64,000 bases of DNA from Flavobacterium profundi (GCF_006491645.1 NZ_VDCZ01000001.1:124001-188000), one strand, 5' to 3'; numbered from the stretch's first letter, positions 50,568 through 60,408 are shown. The notes: generated from the sequence alone by a model not told the origin. Program-made: numbers and translations.

Positions 50568-51724
50568 TAGTAAGTTATGGTTTTATGGAATCTAAGTGGA
50601 CTTTCAGCTAATAAGTTTGCAATTTGAACACCAGCATCACCTCCACCGTAAACAGTAGATAAATTTGGTTTTGGATTATGTAACCAATGTAGTATTGCTT
50701 TTTCTATTGCACTACTATCATATTCAACATCAAGAATATTATTTCCTCTTTCTCTTTTGTTTTGTCGAGTACCGATATTAACCACTGGAACGCCTAAATA
50801 AGCACATTCTCTTATTCCAACACTAGAATTGCCAATTAAACATTTAGAATTCACAAGTAATCTTAAAAAATCCTCTCCTTCCATATTTTTAAAAAAATGA
50901 ATATGGTTGGGTTTAAATTTTTCTCTAAAAGATCTAATTCCTGTAGAAGTTCCATCTGCACCTGCGTCTACATTAGGCCAAAACCATAAAACAGGTATTG
51001 AAATAGTATTTATAGCTTGTAATGTTTCATTAATATGTTTTCTACTATCTGCATATTCAGTTGTCACTGGATGCTGCATTACAACTATATAACCGTTAGA
51101 TAAATCTGGACTAGAACCTACACCTCCATATTTTTGATAAGGGTCAAAGTTTAATTCTGGTTTTTCTAAAACATTTTTAGCCAAGTCTATAGAGGGACAA
51201 CCTGTATTAAATACAGATTCTGATTCTTCCCCTAGTTTCAAAACTCTTTGTTTGGCCCCTTCAGAAGCAACGAAATGATAATCGGCTAATTTTGTTATAG
51301 CATGCCTTACTTTTTCATCAATATTTCCAGTCACTTCACCTCCTTGAATATGCACTAAAGGAATATTCATATAAGATGCAGCTATAGCTGTTGCCATCGT
51401 TTCAAATCGATCGGCAATTGTTACCACCATATCAGGTTTCAAATTATCAAACACGGTAGAGAGTTCAAGAATCCCTATTCCTGTTGTTTTTGCAGCAGCA
51501 GTCAAATTTTCTCCTTCAAGAACATTAAATACTTTTGCACTAATTTCAAATCCATCATTTACGATATAATTTACAGCACTTCCATATCTATCCAATAATG
51601 CTGAAGCCGCTACTACTAATTGTAATTCTAATTTTGGATGATCTTTTATAGCTTGTAAAGCAGTTTTAATTCTACTATAACTTGGTCTGGCTGTTACTAC
51701 AACACATATCTTTCTTTTCGACAT
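50567..51724 (-). CDS. Hydrolysing UDP-sugar 2-epimerase (NeuC/LegG family)
   Basis: The 385-residue GT-B-like epimerase has CVVVTARPSYSRIKTALQAI, DMVVTIADRFETMATAIAASYMNIPLVHIQGGEVTGNIDE and the UDP-binding GNSSVGIRECAYLGVPVVNIGTRQNKRERG. It releases UDP and forms ManNAc from UDP-GlcNAc (NeuC) or the 6-deoxy diamino sugar from UDP-diacetylbacillosamine (LegG). The presence of PglF/PglE/PglD-like genes in the same locus makes the LegG role plausible. Confidence 0.9.
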   Translation of the reverse strand: MSKRKICVVVTARPSYSRIKTALQAIKDHPKLELQLVVAASALLDRYGSAVNYIVNDGFEISAKVFNVLEGENLTAAAKTTGIGILELSTVFDNLKPDMVVTIADRFETMATAIAASYMNIPLVHIQGGEVTGNIDEKVRHAITKLADYHFVASEGAKQRVLKLGEESESVFNTGCPSIDLAKNVLEKPELNFDPYQKYGGVGSSPDLSNGYIVVMQHPVTTEYADSRKHINETLQAINTISIPVLWFWPNVDAGADGTSTGIRSFREKFKPNHIHFFKNMEGEDFLRLLVNSKCLIGNSSVGIRECAYLGVPVVNIGTRQNKRERGNNILDVEYDSSAIEKAILHWLHNPKPNLSTVYGGGDAGVQIANLLAESPLRFHKTITY

Positions 51725-51725
51725 A

Positions 51726-52730
51726 TTAAGCGATATTTTCTTTATTTAAAAAATCCCATTGCTTTAAATCTACTAGCAACTCTTTACCAATAACACTTTG
51801 AAAATCTTTGGCACTTATCCCTTTATTACCTGGCTTTTTAGATTCTAAATCTGTCATAGTAAGTATGCTTCCTTTTTTCAAATCTTTATTAACACTTAAT
51901 GATTTACCGAACATAATTTTCAAATCATCAAACTTATTCGTTTCTACTTTTGAAAAATCTGAATGTAGAGAAGTTTCAATAGCTCTCACTCCTTTTACTA
52001 GTTCTTTTGTTTCTTCTATGGTAACGGAAGCTTTTGCATCCGGTCCAAATAAATCTTTATGAAAAACCACATGAAATTCTAAAATGGAAGCTCCCATAGC
52101 GGTGGCTGCTAATGGTGCTACGATACTAGCAGAATGATCTGAAAACCCAATTGGTATATTAAATTTTTCTTTTAATTTATGAATTTCATTTAGACCCCAT
52201 TCTTCTGCTTTTGTTGGATATGCTGTTGTGCATTGCAGTAAACTTAATTCATTTTTAAATGGCTTTAGAAATTGGATGGTTTGCTTTAATTCTTCATAAT
52301 CACTCATTCCAGAAGATAAAATTATTGGCTTACCTGTTTGAGCAATTTTCTGCAACATTAAATAATTATTTAATTCTCCCGAACCAATTTTATATCTTTT
52401 AACACCAACCTCTTCTAACAAATCAACAGCTGTACAACTAAATGGAGAGGATATAAACTCTAAACCGACTTCATCACAATGCTGTTTTAGTCCTTTCCAT
52501 TGTTCCAAAGTAAATTCCATACGACTCCAATATTCATATCTACTTTTATCTTCATAGCTAAAGTTAACTCTAAAAGGCTCAAACATACTACTTTCGGCTT
52601 CTGCAATATGCGTTTGAAATTTAATAGCATCAACTCCTGTTTTTGCTAAAGCATCTATATAGCTATGTGCAATACCTAAACTTCCATCATGTGCTTGAGC
52701 TATTTCAGCAATTATAAATACTTTGTTCAT
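51726..52730 (-). CDS. Nonulosonic acid synthase (NeuB/LegI family)
   Basis: The 334-residue protein has KVFIIAEIAQAHDGSLGIAHSYIDALAKTGVDAIKFQTH and YKIGSGELNNYLMLQKIAQTGKPIILSSGMSDYEEL. The C-terminal SAF domain is about residues 275-334. It condenses a mannosamine-type sugar with phosphoenolpyruvate. It is clearly distinct from PseI at 39936: AEIAQAHDGS replaces AELSANHNGS. It is the first gene of the long leftward operon and has a full promoter at 52796-52826. Confidence 0.9.
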   Translation of the reverse strand: MNKVFIIAEIAQAHDGSLGIAHSYIDALAKTGVDAIKFQTHIAEAESSMFEPFRVNFSYEDKSRYEYWSRMEFTLEQWKGLKQHCDEVGLEFISSPFSCTAVDLLEEVGVKRYKIGSGELNNYLMLQKIAQTGKPIILSSGMSDYEELKQTIQFLKPFKNELSLLQCTTAYPTKAEEWGLNEIHKLKEKFNIPIGFSDHSASIVAPLAATAMGASILEFHVVFHKDLFGPDAKASVTIEETKELVKGVRAIETSLHSDFSKVETNKFDDLKIMFGKSLSVNKDLKKGSILTMTDLESKKPGNKGISAKDFQSVIGKELLVDLKQWDFLNKENIA

Positions 52731-52795
52731 TGTTAAATTTAAATAAAAGTTCTTTAAAAATCTTTTTAAGACTTTAATTATTTCATATAAGCTGT

Positions 52796-52826
52796 CAAAA
52801 ATAAGCTATTTTAGATAGGTAACAAA
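52796..52826 (-). promoter_or_regulatory. Full promoter of the leftward nonulosonic-acid/glycan operon
   Basis: On the reverse strand, TTTG (52826-52823), 19 bases, then TATTTTTG (52803-52796). This matches the Bacteroidota consensus TTTG-N19-TAnnTTTG in sequence and spacing. The 5' leader to the ATG at 52730 is about 60 bases. Confidence 0.75.
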
Positions 52827-52878
52827 CAATTTTAGTTCTTAAACTCAAATCGAAAGTTCATGATTTAAAGAATAACAT

Positions 52879-52886
52879 TACTTTTG
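52879..52886 (+). promoter_or_regulatory. -7 promoter element for the CpsB-type phosphatase gene
   Basis: TACTTTTG matches TAnnTTTG, 14 bases before the ATG at 52901. Confidence 0.5.
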
Positions 52887-52900
52887 TAAAAAAAATAAAA

Positions 52901-53635
52901 ATGTTATCCTTTTTCAAAGCGAAGCCAAAACTGTATGAATTTATACCCGAAGACTATGTAGACATTCACTCTCATATTTTACCTGGTATTGATGATGGTG
53001 CTAAAACCATTGAAGATTCTGAATTTTTAATGAAACAAATGATTGAATTTGGCTTTAAAAAAGTGATTGCAACTCCACACACTATGAGTTCCGTTTGGGA
53101 AAACACTAAAACTACCATTCAAAATGCCCAAGCGAAAGTGGAAAAAGAATTAACTGCAGAAAGTAATCGACTTGAATTACATAGTGCTTCTGAATATTTT
53201 ATGGACGACAACTTTATGAAACGTTTTCAGAATGAAGCGCTATTAACTTTAAAAGATAATTATGTCTTGGTTGAAATGTCCTATCTAAATGCTCCCATTC
53301 AACTTTTTGAAATTCTTTTTGAATTGCAATTAAAAGGTTATCAGCCCGTTTTAGCCCATCCTGAACGCTACACTTTTTATCATTCAAATATAAATCAATA
53401 CGATAAACTAAAAAAAGCAGGTTGCTTGTTTCAAATGAACTTACTTTCTACTGTAGGTTATTATGGAAAAGAAGTGAGTACAGTTGCTGAAAAACTTCTT
53501 TCTAGTAATTCTATTGATTTTGTGGGTTCTGACATTCATCATAAAAACCATATCTACTCTTTCAAAGATAAAATAGTTATTAAATCTCTCGATAAACTAG
53601 AAAGTGCTATACAAAAAAATTCTTTTTTTAAATAA
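52901..53635 (+). CDS. PHP-type tyrosine-protein phosphatase (CpsB/YwqE family)
   Basis: The 244-residue PHP-fold metallo-phosphatase has the metal-binding motifs YVDIHSHILPGIDDGAKT, VIATPHTMSS, LAHPERYTFYH and VGSDIHHKNH. Members dephosphorylate the tyrosine-rich tail of the Wzc/CpsD kinase and thereby control polysaccharide length. The wzc-like gene lies convergently six bases downstream, which supports that pairing. It has its own -7 box. Confidence 0.93.
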   Translation: MLSFFKAKPKLYEFIPEDYVDIHSHILPGIDDGAKTIEDSEFLMKQMIEFGFKKVIATPHTMSSVWENTKTTIQNAQAKVEKELTAESNRLELHSASEYFMDDNFMKRFQNEALLTLKDNYVLVEMSYLNAPIQLFEILFELQLKGYQPVLAHPERYTFYHSNINQYDKLKKAGCLFQMNLLSTVGYYGKEVSTVAEKLLSSNSIDFVGSDIHHKNHIYSFKDKIVIKSLDKLESAIQKNSFFK

Positions 53636-53641
53636 TTGATT

Positions 53642-56005
53642 TTATTTCTTTAAAAAAGGCAGAAAACTATACCACGGTTTTTTCTCTTCCGTTTGTCCGT
53701 AACCATAACCATAACCGTAACCATAACCGGTATTAATTTCGGTATCATTAATAAGAATTGACATATTAGGAAGTTTTTTCTCGTTGTATAAGCGTTCCGG
53801 CAACTCTAACATTCTTTTATCTAAGAAATTTGCTCTAGTAACATAAATAAAAGCATCCGCGTATTTAGCAATTAACAAGGTATCTGTAACTAAACTTACT
53901 GGAGCTGTATCGACAATGATATAATCATATTCTTTTTTAAGCGTTGCAAATAACTCCCCAATCTTTTTACTCATTAATAATTCGGCAGGATTAGGAGGAA
54001 TAATTCCTGCTGGCAACACATTTAAATTTTTAAACCCTTCTACCGAAGTAATATAGTTTTGAATAGGTTTCTCATCTTTTGAGGAAAGATAATTGGTAAC
54101 ACCTCTCGATTCTAATTTTAAATACTCATCTAATTTTGGATTACGAATATCTAAACCCACAAGTAAAACTTTCTTTTCTGACAACGCTATAGTAGATGCT
54201 AAATTCACAGAAATAAAGGTTTTCCCTTCTTTTGGATAGGTAGAAGTTAAAAACACAACTTTTGCTTCATCTTCATTTACATTAGTTAACAAAAATTCTA
54301 GATTGGTTCTAATAATACGAATTGCTTCTGCTGTGCTGGTTCTACTTGTACTGTCTATTATTAATTGTCCACTTTCTAATTTTGGAATTTCACCTAAAAA
54401 CGGAATTGTAGTGTTTTTCTCTAAATCATATCTAGATTTGATTTTGGTATCAAATAAATCGATTAAATATAAAATACCAAATGGAATTAATCCTCCTAAA
54501 AGCAAAGCTGCTAAATAAATCATCCTACGATTGGGAGAAACAGGACTTTTTGAAGCTTTAGCCGCATCAATAACTTTTGCATTTGGAGCCGTTACAGCTA
54601 ATGAAATAGCCGTTTCTTCTCTTTTTTGCAATAAATACAAATACAAAGATTCTTTGATATTTTGTTTTCTATCGATATCTCTTGAATTTCGCTCTTGAGT
54701 AGGAATTTGAGAAATTTTACCACTAATAATTGCATTCTGTCTATTTAAATCGTTTCTTTTAATTTGCAAAGAAGATTTTAATTGACTTAAGCTAGAACTC
54801 ACACTCCCTTTTAATGCATTAATTTTTGCATCTAAATTTTGCACCAAAGTATTTTTTGAACCAGCAGTTTTTAACAACCTATTTTTTTGTAGAACAAGTT
54901 CATTATACTCAGAAATTAATTGGCTCGCTCCTTGATCTTGACCAATAATATTTACAGGTATGAGTTCATTTGTATCCGATGAGTTTACATAATTCATCAT
55001 GGTTTCTACCACACGTAATTGTGTAGCATTTTCAACTTGCATTCGCTCAAAATCACTTGCATTTTCAAGATAAAGTCCCGCTTCAGAAACAACATCAGTG
55101 ATACCATTATTTTTTTTAAATACTTCTTTATCTTTTTCAACATCTTGTAATTCTTCTGAAATAATACTCAATCGCTGTTCAATAAACTTAGACGTATTTT
55201 CAGAGATGTATTTTTTATCTTGTATAGCATCCTTATTGTAGTTAGCGATAACAGTATTCAAAAAATCTTCTGCTTTTCCTGGAACCGGATCAACAATACT
55301 CAATTCTATAACACTCGTATTTTTGCTTAAAGCTGCAACCGTCAGTCTATTTTTAAAGCTTTCAGCTAGTTGAGAAACAGGTAAATATTGTACCCCAATA
55401 TTATAATTTAAGGTAACAAATTCGGGTTTGTTTACTAAAACTATAAATACTTCTTCCCCAATTTTAAATTTTTCTCCGTATTTAAAAGTACCAATTTTTT
55501 GATCGTTGCTATCATAAATAGTAAATGTTGTTGTAGTTGCTTTTTCTATTCGGTAAAAATGACCTTTAGAAGCGTATGCATCACTATACTTTGATAAAAT
55601 TAATTTGATAGGAGACTTTTTATATAATTCTTCCCATTTTACTCTACCTTGAGAAAAATAAGCAACATTCAACTCTAACTCTCTTACTGCAGATTCTATA
55701 AGCGTTCTAGACTTGATAACTTCAATTTCATTATCCACATTACTTTTCACATTTGTCATTAAACCCAAATCAGAAAATGCAGACAATTCTGAGGCCATAG
55801 TTCCTTTACGATCATCCTTCACTAAAATAGTAGCAACGGCTTTATAATTAGCCACTGTATATCTTAAATAAAGAAATGCAGCTAGTAAAGCAATAAATAT
55901 TCCCAAAACAAACCATTTCCAATGCTTCAGATATTTTACAACTTCTTCTTTAATATTAAAATTGCTTTGTGTATGTTGATGTTCTGTCGAATGTAAATTT
56001 TGCAT
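53642..56005 (-). CDS. wzc: Polysaccharide co-polymerase / tyrosine autokinase (Wzc family)
   Basis: The 787-residue inner-membrane protein has a Wzz domain between two helices (FVLGIFIALLAAFLYL near residue 35 and MIYLAALLLGGLIPFGILYLI near residue 505) and a long periplasmic coiled-coil region. The cytoplasmic BY-kinase domain shows Walker A STYPKEGKTFISVN, Walker A' VLLVGLDIRNPKLD and Walker B DYIIVDTAPVSLVTD. The C-terminal tail has five consecutive Tyr-Gly units followed by a Trp-Tyr, the autophosphorylation cluster. It controls chain length and export together with Wza. Confidence 0.96.
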   Translation of the reverse strand: MQNLHSTEHQHTQSNFNIKEEVVKYLKHWKWFVLGIFIALLAAFLYLRYTVANYKAVATILVKDDRKGTMASELSAFSDLGLMTNVKSNVDNEIEVIKSRTLIESAVRELELNVAYFSQGRVKWEELYKKSPIKLILSKYSDAYASKGHFYRIEKATTTTFTIYDSNDQKIGTFKYGEKFKIGEEVFIVLVNKPEFVTLNYNIGVQYLPVSQLAESFKNRLTVAALSKNTSVIELSIVDPVPGKAEDFLNTVIANYNKDAIQDKKYISENTSKFIEQRLSIISEELQDVEKDKEVFKKNNGITDVVSEAGLYLENASDFERMQVENATQLRVVETMMNYVNSSDTNELIPVNIIGQDQGASQLISEYNELVLQKNRLLKTAGSKNTLVQNLDAKINALKGSVSSSLSQLKSSLQIKRNDLNRQNAIISGKISQIPTQERNSRDIDRKQNIKESLYLYLLQKREETAISLAVTAPNAKVIDAAKASKSPVSPNRRMIYLAALLLGGLIPFGILYLIDLFDTKIKSRYDLEKNTTIPFLGEIPKLESGQLIIDSTSRTSTAEAIRIIRTNLEFLLTNVNEDEAKVVFLTSTYPKEGKTFISVNLASTIALSEKKVLLVGLDIRNPKLDEYLKLESRGVTNYLSSKDEKPIQNYITSVEGFKNLNVLPAGIIPPNPAELLMSKKIGELFATLKKEYDYIIVDTAPVSLVTDTLLIAKYADAFIYVTRANFLDKRMLELPERLYNEKKLPNMSILINDTEINTGYGYGYGYGYGQTEEKKPWYSFLPFLKK

Positions 56006-56006
56006 T

Positions 56007-56768
56007 TTATCTAGTGGTTAAAGCGATAATAGTTACGATTAGCGATAAAGCAGATATACCTACAGTAATATTTGGACCAATGGATGAAGAATTAATTCTT
56101 GTTTTATTAGGCTCCACATAGAGAACATCATTTTGAGACAAATAATAATAAGGTGAATCTATAAAATCGGTTTTGGTAATATCGATTCGTTCCATTATTT
56201 TAGTACCATTTTGTTCTCGAATTAACAAAATGTTATTTCTTTTCCCATAAATAGTTAAATCTCCTGCAAGACTTAACGCTTCTAATAAAGTAATTCTTTC
56301 ACTTTTAACTGTATAACTTCCTGGATGTGTAACTTCACCAAGAACAGAAATTTTAAAATTTAATATTCTAATATTAACAACAGCATCGGTTACATGTTCT
56401 TTTAAAGCTTCTTTTACTCTAGCAACCGCGTCTGATTTTGTTAAACCAGCCAAATGTATCGTCCCTAAAATAGGAAATTCAATGTTCCCATTAGAATCAA
56501 TAATATACGTTTGTAATTTTGTATTAGCAGTAGCATCTTGCGTATTATTATCTACTATAACAGACTTTAAATTATAGGGTGCTGCTATTTCAGGATTTTC
56601 AGAAGTAACTAAAATTAAAAGCACATCATCTTTTTGCAAGTAAGGCTCATAACTAGAGGCCTCTTGATTTTCTTTATTATTTTGTAAATAAACCAAATCT
56701 TTTTTAGAAGCACAAGAAACCAAACAAAAGAAGGCAATAGTAAAATAGAATATTTTTATTTTTTTCAT
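56007..56768 (-). CDS. wza: Polysaccharide export lipoprotein (Wza family)
   Basis: The 253-residue protein has a lipoprotein signal ending CLVSCASKKDL. It has the polysaccharide export domain YLQKDDVLLILVTSENPEIAAPYN and an SLBB-like domain (ISVLGEVTHPGSYTVKSERITLLEALSLAGDLTIYGKRNNILLIRE). A C-terminal hydrophobic stretch (ALSLIVTIIALTTR) may span the outer membrane. It forms the export channel and lies one base from the wzc-like gene. Confidence 0.95.
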   Translation of the reverse strand: MKKIKIFYFTIAFFCLVSCASKKDLVYLQNNKENQEASSYEPYLQKDDVLLILVTSENPEIAAPYNLKSVIVDNNTQDATANTKLQTYIIDSNGNIEFPILGTIHLAGLTKSDAVARVKEALKEHVTDAVVNIRILNFKISVLGEVTHPGSYTVKSERITLLEALSLAGDLTIYGKRNNILLIREQNGTKIMERIDITKTDFIDSPYYYLSQNDVLYVEPNKTRINSSSIGPNITVGISALSLIVTIIALTTR

Positions 56769-56782
56769 TAATTTTCTTTTTG

Positions 56783-56790
56783 CAAATATA
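56783..56790 (-). promoter_or_regulatory. -7 promoter element for wza-wzc
   Basis: The reverse strand reads TATATTTG in the 34-base gap before wza, 14 bases upstream of its ATG. No -33 TTTG is visible. Confidence 0.45.
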
Positions 56791-56802
56791 AATGAGATAA
56801 AT

Positions 56803-58707
56803 TTAATTGTCTAATTGTTCATAAATTGAATTCATACTTTTAAATTCAGGTATTATTTTCTTCATTTCACAAACAATTTCCATGTCTGTTGCTTTATGGG
56901 TTTTATCAATTAATTGCGAAATTTTTAAAATATTATCGTTGTAATTTTCATCCATTTCTTGAGAAATCATAATTTTATCATGATGAGTTGGCAATGTTTT
57001 AGAGGTATCATTTAACAATTCTTCATACAATTTCTCACCTGGTCGCAAACCTACAATTTGAATATCAATATCTTTATAAGGTTCATAACCAGCTAATTGA
57101 ATCATCTTCTTAGCCAAATCAATAATTTTGACTGGTTTGCCCATATCAAATATAAATATTTCTCCACCTTTACCCATGGAACCAGCTTCTAATACAAGTT
57201 GACATGCTTCAGGAATTGTCATAAAATAACGAATAATCTTAGGGTGTGTAATCGTAATTGGTCCACCTTTTCGAATTTGCTCGGAAAAAAGAGGCACAAC
57301 AGATCCATTGGAACCTAGTACATTACCAAATCGTGTGGTAATAAATTTAGTAATTTTATGCTCGTCGTTTTTGTATTTAAAATATAAGGATTGCACATAT
57401 TTTTCTGCAATTCTCTTACTGGCTCCCATTACGTTACTTGGATTAACTGCTTTATCAGTGGAAACCATAACAAATTTTTTAACACCGTTCTCTAAAGATA
57501 AATCGGCCAAATTCTTGGTTCCCAAAATATTGGTAAAAACAGCCTCACAAGGATTTTCCTCCATTAAAGGAACGTGTTTATAAGCTGCTGCATGATACAC
57601 CATTGTGGGCTTATATTTTTCAAACACACGCTTTAATACTTCTTTATTACGTATATCTCCAATAATGGGAACAATTTTCGTATCCTTTTCAAACTTTGAA
57701 ATCTCAATAGCTAATTTATGTAAAGGAGACTCAGCCTGATCAAAAATGATAATCTTTTGAGGATTAAATTCTAAAACTTGCCAAACAATTTCACTCCCAA
57801 TCGAACCTGCAGCGCCCGTTATAAGAACGACTTTATTAGAAATTTGTTTTGAGATTAATTTATTATCTAAAATGATTGGTTTTCGTTCTAATAAATCTTG
57901 AATTTCAAAATTTTTAATTTTTTTAGAAATCTCTCTCTCGTTTTCCCAATCGGTAATAATAGGTACAACATATACTTTAATATTGTTTTCCAAACAATCA
58001 TCAACAATTTGAATTTTTTGCTCTTTAGTTAGGGATTTTTCTGCAAGAATTAATGTTTTTGCACCTATAGAACGAAGTAATACTGAGGCTTTTTTATTCT
58101 TGTATAAAATAGGTAATCCTAAGATACTTTTTGATTTATTATGTCTTGATTTATCTAAAAAAGCTACAATTTTAAATCGTGCTGGTATTTCTGATTTCAC
58201 AGCATTCGCAATAGCAATAGCATTGGCATCTGAACCATAAACCACCGTTCGTATTAGTGTTTTTGAATCGGTTGTTGTAATCTCAAAAACAAATTTTACA
58301 ATAATTCTAAAAAAGAATAAAAAAGTAAAAGAAAGTACAAAACTTATAATTAACGCTGGAAAGAGGAATATTTTTTTATGCGCAATAAAATAGCAACCGT
58401 AATTGATAATACTTAAAACAAGAAAAGAGCAAAAACTTGCAAAAAATATTTTTACAGCATCAATAAAAGTAGAATGCCGAATGATTCCTGAAAAAGTTTT
58501 AAAAACTCTAAAGAAAAGAATATTAACTAGTAAAATTAAAAGGTATTGTTCAACCAATGTGATTGTTTTATAAAACCCTAATGTTAAACTAATTACTATA
58601 AGATGTGTAAGTAAATTTGCAAAAGATAGAATAATTATATCGATACAAAAAATAATCCACCTTGGTAGATAGCCAATAGAAAACAACCGCTCATTCAACT
58701 TTATCAT
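56803..58707 (-). CDS. UDP-GlcNAc 4,6-dehydratase, membrane-bound (PglF/WbpM family)
   Basis: The 634-residue protein has four N-terminal membrane helices, a Rossmann domain (TVVYGSDANAIAIANAVKSEI) and a SDR domain starting KVVLITGAAGSIGSEIVWQVLEF. The catalytic segment is STDKAVNPSNVMGASKRIAEK, with Met where inverting enzymes have Tyr, as in PglF and WbpM. It makes UDP-4-keto-6-deoxy-GlcNAc with retention at C5. The PglE- and PglD-like genes that follow upstream complete a UDP-diacetylbacillosamine route. Confidence 0.94.
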   Translation of the reverse strand: MIKLNERLFSIGYLPRWIIFCIDIIILSFANLLTHLIVISLTLGFYKTITLVEQYLLILLVNILFFRVFKTFSGIIRHSTFIDAVKIFFASFCSFLVLSIINYGCYFIAHKKIFLFPALIISFVLSFTFLFFFRIIVKFVFEITTTDSKTLIRTVVYGSDANAIAIANAVKSEIPARFKIVAFLDKSRHNKSKSILGLPILYKNKKASVLLRSIGAKTLILAEKSLTKEQKIQIVDDCLENNIKVYVVPIITDWENEREISKKIKNFEIQDLLERKPIILDNKLISKQISNKVVLITGAAGSIGSEIVWQVLEFNPQKIIIFDQAESPLHKLAIEISKFEKDTKIVPIIGDIRNKEVLKRVFEKYKPTMVYHAAAYKHVPLMEENPCEAVFTNILGTKNLADLSLENGVKKFVMVSTDKAVNPSNVMGASKRIAEKYVQSLYFKYKNDEHKITKFITTRFGNVLGSNGSVVPLFSEQIRKGGPITITHPKIIRYFMTIPEACQLVLEAGSMGKGGEIFIFDMGKPVKIIDLAKKMIQLAGYEPYKDIDIQIVGLRPGEKLYEELLNDTSKTLPTHHDKIMISQEMDENYNDNILKISQLIDKTHKATDMEIVCEMKKIIPEFKSMNSIYEQLDN

Positions 58708-58727
58708 TTGCTCCTCTTAAATTATTG

Positions 58728-58735
58728 CAAAAGTA
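58728..58735 (-). promoter_or_regulatory. -7 promoter element for the PglF/WbpM gene
   Basis: The reverse strand reads TACTTTTG, 20 bases before the ATG at 58707, in the short gap after the aminotransferase gene. Confidence 0.45.
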
Positions 58736-59860
58736 CTAAAAAAAACTCCTTACTACTGCTGTTATTCTTTCTTTATCTAATGTCGTTAAGTTAGATCCAG
58801 AAGGAAGGCAAAGACCTCTTTCAAATAAGCTTTCAGCAATGTTATTTCCGTAATAAGGACTTTCCTTAAAGACAGGCTGTAAATGCATCGGTTTCCACAA
58901 TGGTCTTGTTTCTATATTCTCTTTTTCAAATGCTAATCGTAATGCTTCTCTTTTGGTATAATCTGGTAACAAAATTGCACTCAACCAATGATTGGAATAA
59001 AAGTCGGAATTAGGTTCTTTAAAAAGGACAACATCAGAAATAGATTCGAAAAGATGTTTGTAAAAATGATGCATTTCCCTTCTTTTTGCAACGTGTGCTT
59101 CTAAAACTTCCATTTGCCCTCTACCTATACCTGCACAAATATTACTCATTCTATAATTGTAACCAATTTGAGAATGCTGATAATGTGGTGCCTGATCTCT
59201 AGCCTGAGTAGCTAAAAAAACAGTATTTTGTTTTACTTTTTCATCTTTGGTAACCAAAGCACCTCCACCAGAAGTAGTAATAATTTTATTTCCATTAAAA
59301 GATAAAACAGAAATGGTTCCAAAAGTACCGCACTTTTGTTTTTTATAAGTACTTCCTAAGGCTTCAGCACTATCTTCTAGAACAGGAATATCATATTTTT
59401 TAGCAATTGCAATAATTGCATCAACTCTAAAAGGCATCCCATATAAATGCACAGCGATTATTGCTTTTGGTTTTTTACCATTTTCAATACGATCCAAAAT
59501 AGCTTTTTCTAAAGCTTTGGGACAAATATTCCAAGTATCTTCTTCACTGTCTACAAAAACAGGTGTGGCACCCAAATAAACGATAGGGTTAGCCGAAGCA
59601 GAAAAAGTAAATGTTTGACAAATGACTTCATCACCAGCAACTACACCTAATTGTATCAATCCCAAATGTAGAGCAGCCGTACCTGAACTTAATGCAGAAA
59701 CATGTGAATTATTTCCTAAATAGCCTTGTAAATCTTCTTCAAAACCTGTTACATTTGGTCCTAAAGGTGCAATCCAATTTTCTTTAAATGCTTGTTCAAT
59801 ATAGTGTTGCTCATTGCCACCCATGTGAGGAGAAGACAACCAAATTTTTTCTGGATTCAT
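58736..59860 (-). CDS. DegT/DnrJ/EryC1/StrS aminotransferase (PglE-like)
   Basis: The 374-residue PLP enzyme has IWLSSPHMGGNEQHYIEQAFKENWIAPLGPNVTGFE at the start and the cofactor Lys in VLSFNGNKIITTSGGGALVT. This opening is characteristic of PglE-type enzymes that put the 4-amino group on UDP-4-keto-6-deoxy-GlcNAc. It overlaps the sugar transferase gene by four bases. Confidence 0.92.
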   Translation of the reverse strand: MNPEKIWLSSPHMGGNEQHYIEQAFKENWIAPLGPNVTGFEEDLQGYLGNNSHVSALSSGTAALHLGLIQLGVVAGDEVICQTFTFSASANPIVYLGATPVFVDSEEDTWNICPKALEKAILDRIENGKKPKAIIAVHLYGMPFRVDAIIAIAKKYDIPVLEDSAEALGSTYKKQKCGTFGTISVLSFNGNKIITTSGGGALVTKDEKVKQNTVFLATQARDQAPHYQHSQIGYNYRMSNICAGIGRGQMEVLEAHVAKRREMHHFYKHLFESISDVVLFKEPNSDFYSNHWLSAILLPDYTKREALRLAFEKENIETRPLWKPMHLQPVFKESPYYGNNIAESLFERGLCLPSGSNLTTLDKERITAVVRSFF

Positions 59861-60408
59861 CCTTTAAAAACGGTTTTAAAAATTATATGCAAATCTACTA
59901 AAATACTTCGCTTATAATAGTATTCTAAATTCATTTTTACCTTATCGGGAAACAAAACGGTATCATTATACAATAGGGGATTTTCTTGCAGACTTAAAAT
60001 AGCTTCTTCATTAGCATATTTAATAGACGCTTCCGACGTTAAACCTGGTTTTAATTCTAAAATTTTTTTTGCTTCCCCTTCTAATTGATCATAATATCCA
60101 GGTATATCAGGTCTTGGCCCAACAAAGCTCATCTGTCCAAAAAGAATATTAACCAATTGTGGCAACTCATCTAATTTTGATTTTCTTAAAAAATGTCCAT
60201 ATACAGAAATTCTTTTAGTTGAATCATGAACTGATTTTATCTTGTAAATCAAAAAAGGTTTCCCATACTGACCTATTCTTTTTTGCAAAAACAATCCAAA
60301 AGATTTAGTATCAATCGAAGCAATTACAATTCCAAGGAAAAGTATCCAAAAAAATAGCACTAATGCTAGAAAAGAAAAAACAACATCAAAGAGCCGCTTG
60401 ACTGTCAT
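59857..60408 (-). CDS. Small monotopic phosphoglycosyl transferase (sugar transferase)
   Basis: The 183-residue enzyme has one N-terminal membrane helix (VVFSFLALVLFFWILFLGIVIASI) and a short sugar transferase domain: QKRIGQYGKPFLIYKIKSV, LRKSKLDELPQLVNILFGQMSFVGPRPDIP and LKPGLTSEASIKYANEEA. It would transfer a sugar 1-phosphate to a polyprenyl phosphate. The KPGLTSEASIKY version of the motif distinguishes it from its neighbour at 61023, so the two probably use different sugars or acceptors. Confidence 0.92.
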   Translation of the reverse strand: MTVKRLFDVVFSFLALVLFFWILFLGIVIASIDTKSFGLFLQKRIGQYGKPFLIYKIKSVHDSTKRISVYGHFLRKSKLDELPQLVNILFGQMSFVGPRPDIPGYYDQLEGEAKKILELKPGLTSEASIKYANEEAILSLQENPLLYNDTVLFPDKVKMNLEYYYKRSILVDLHIIFKTVFKG

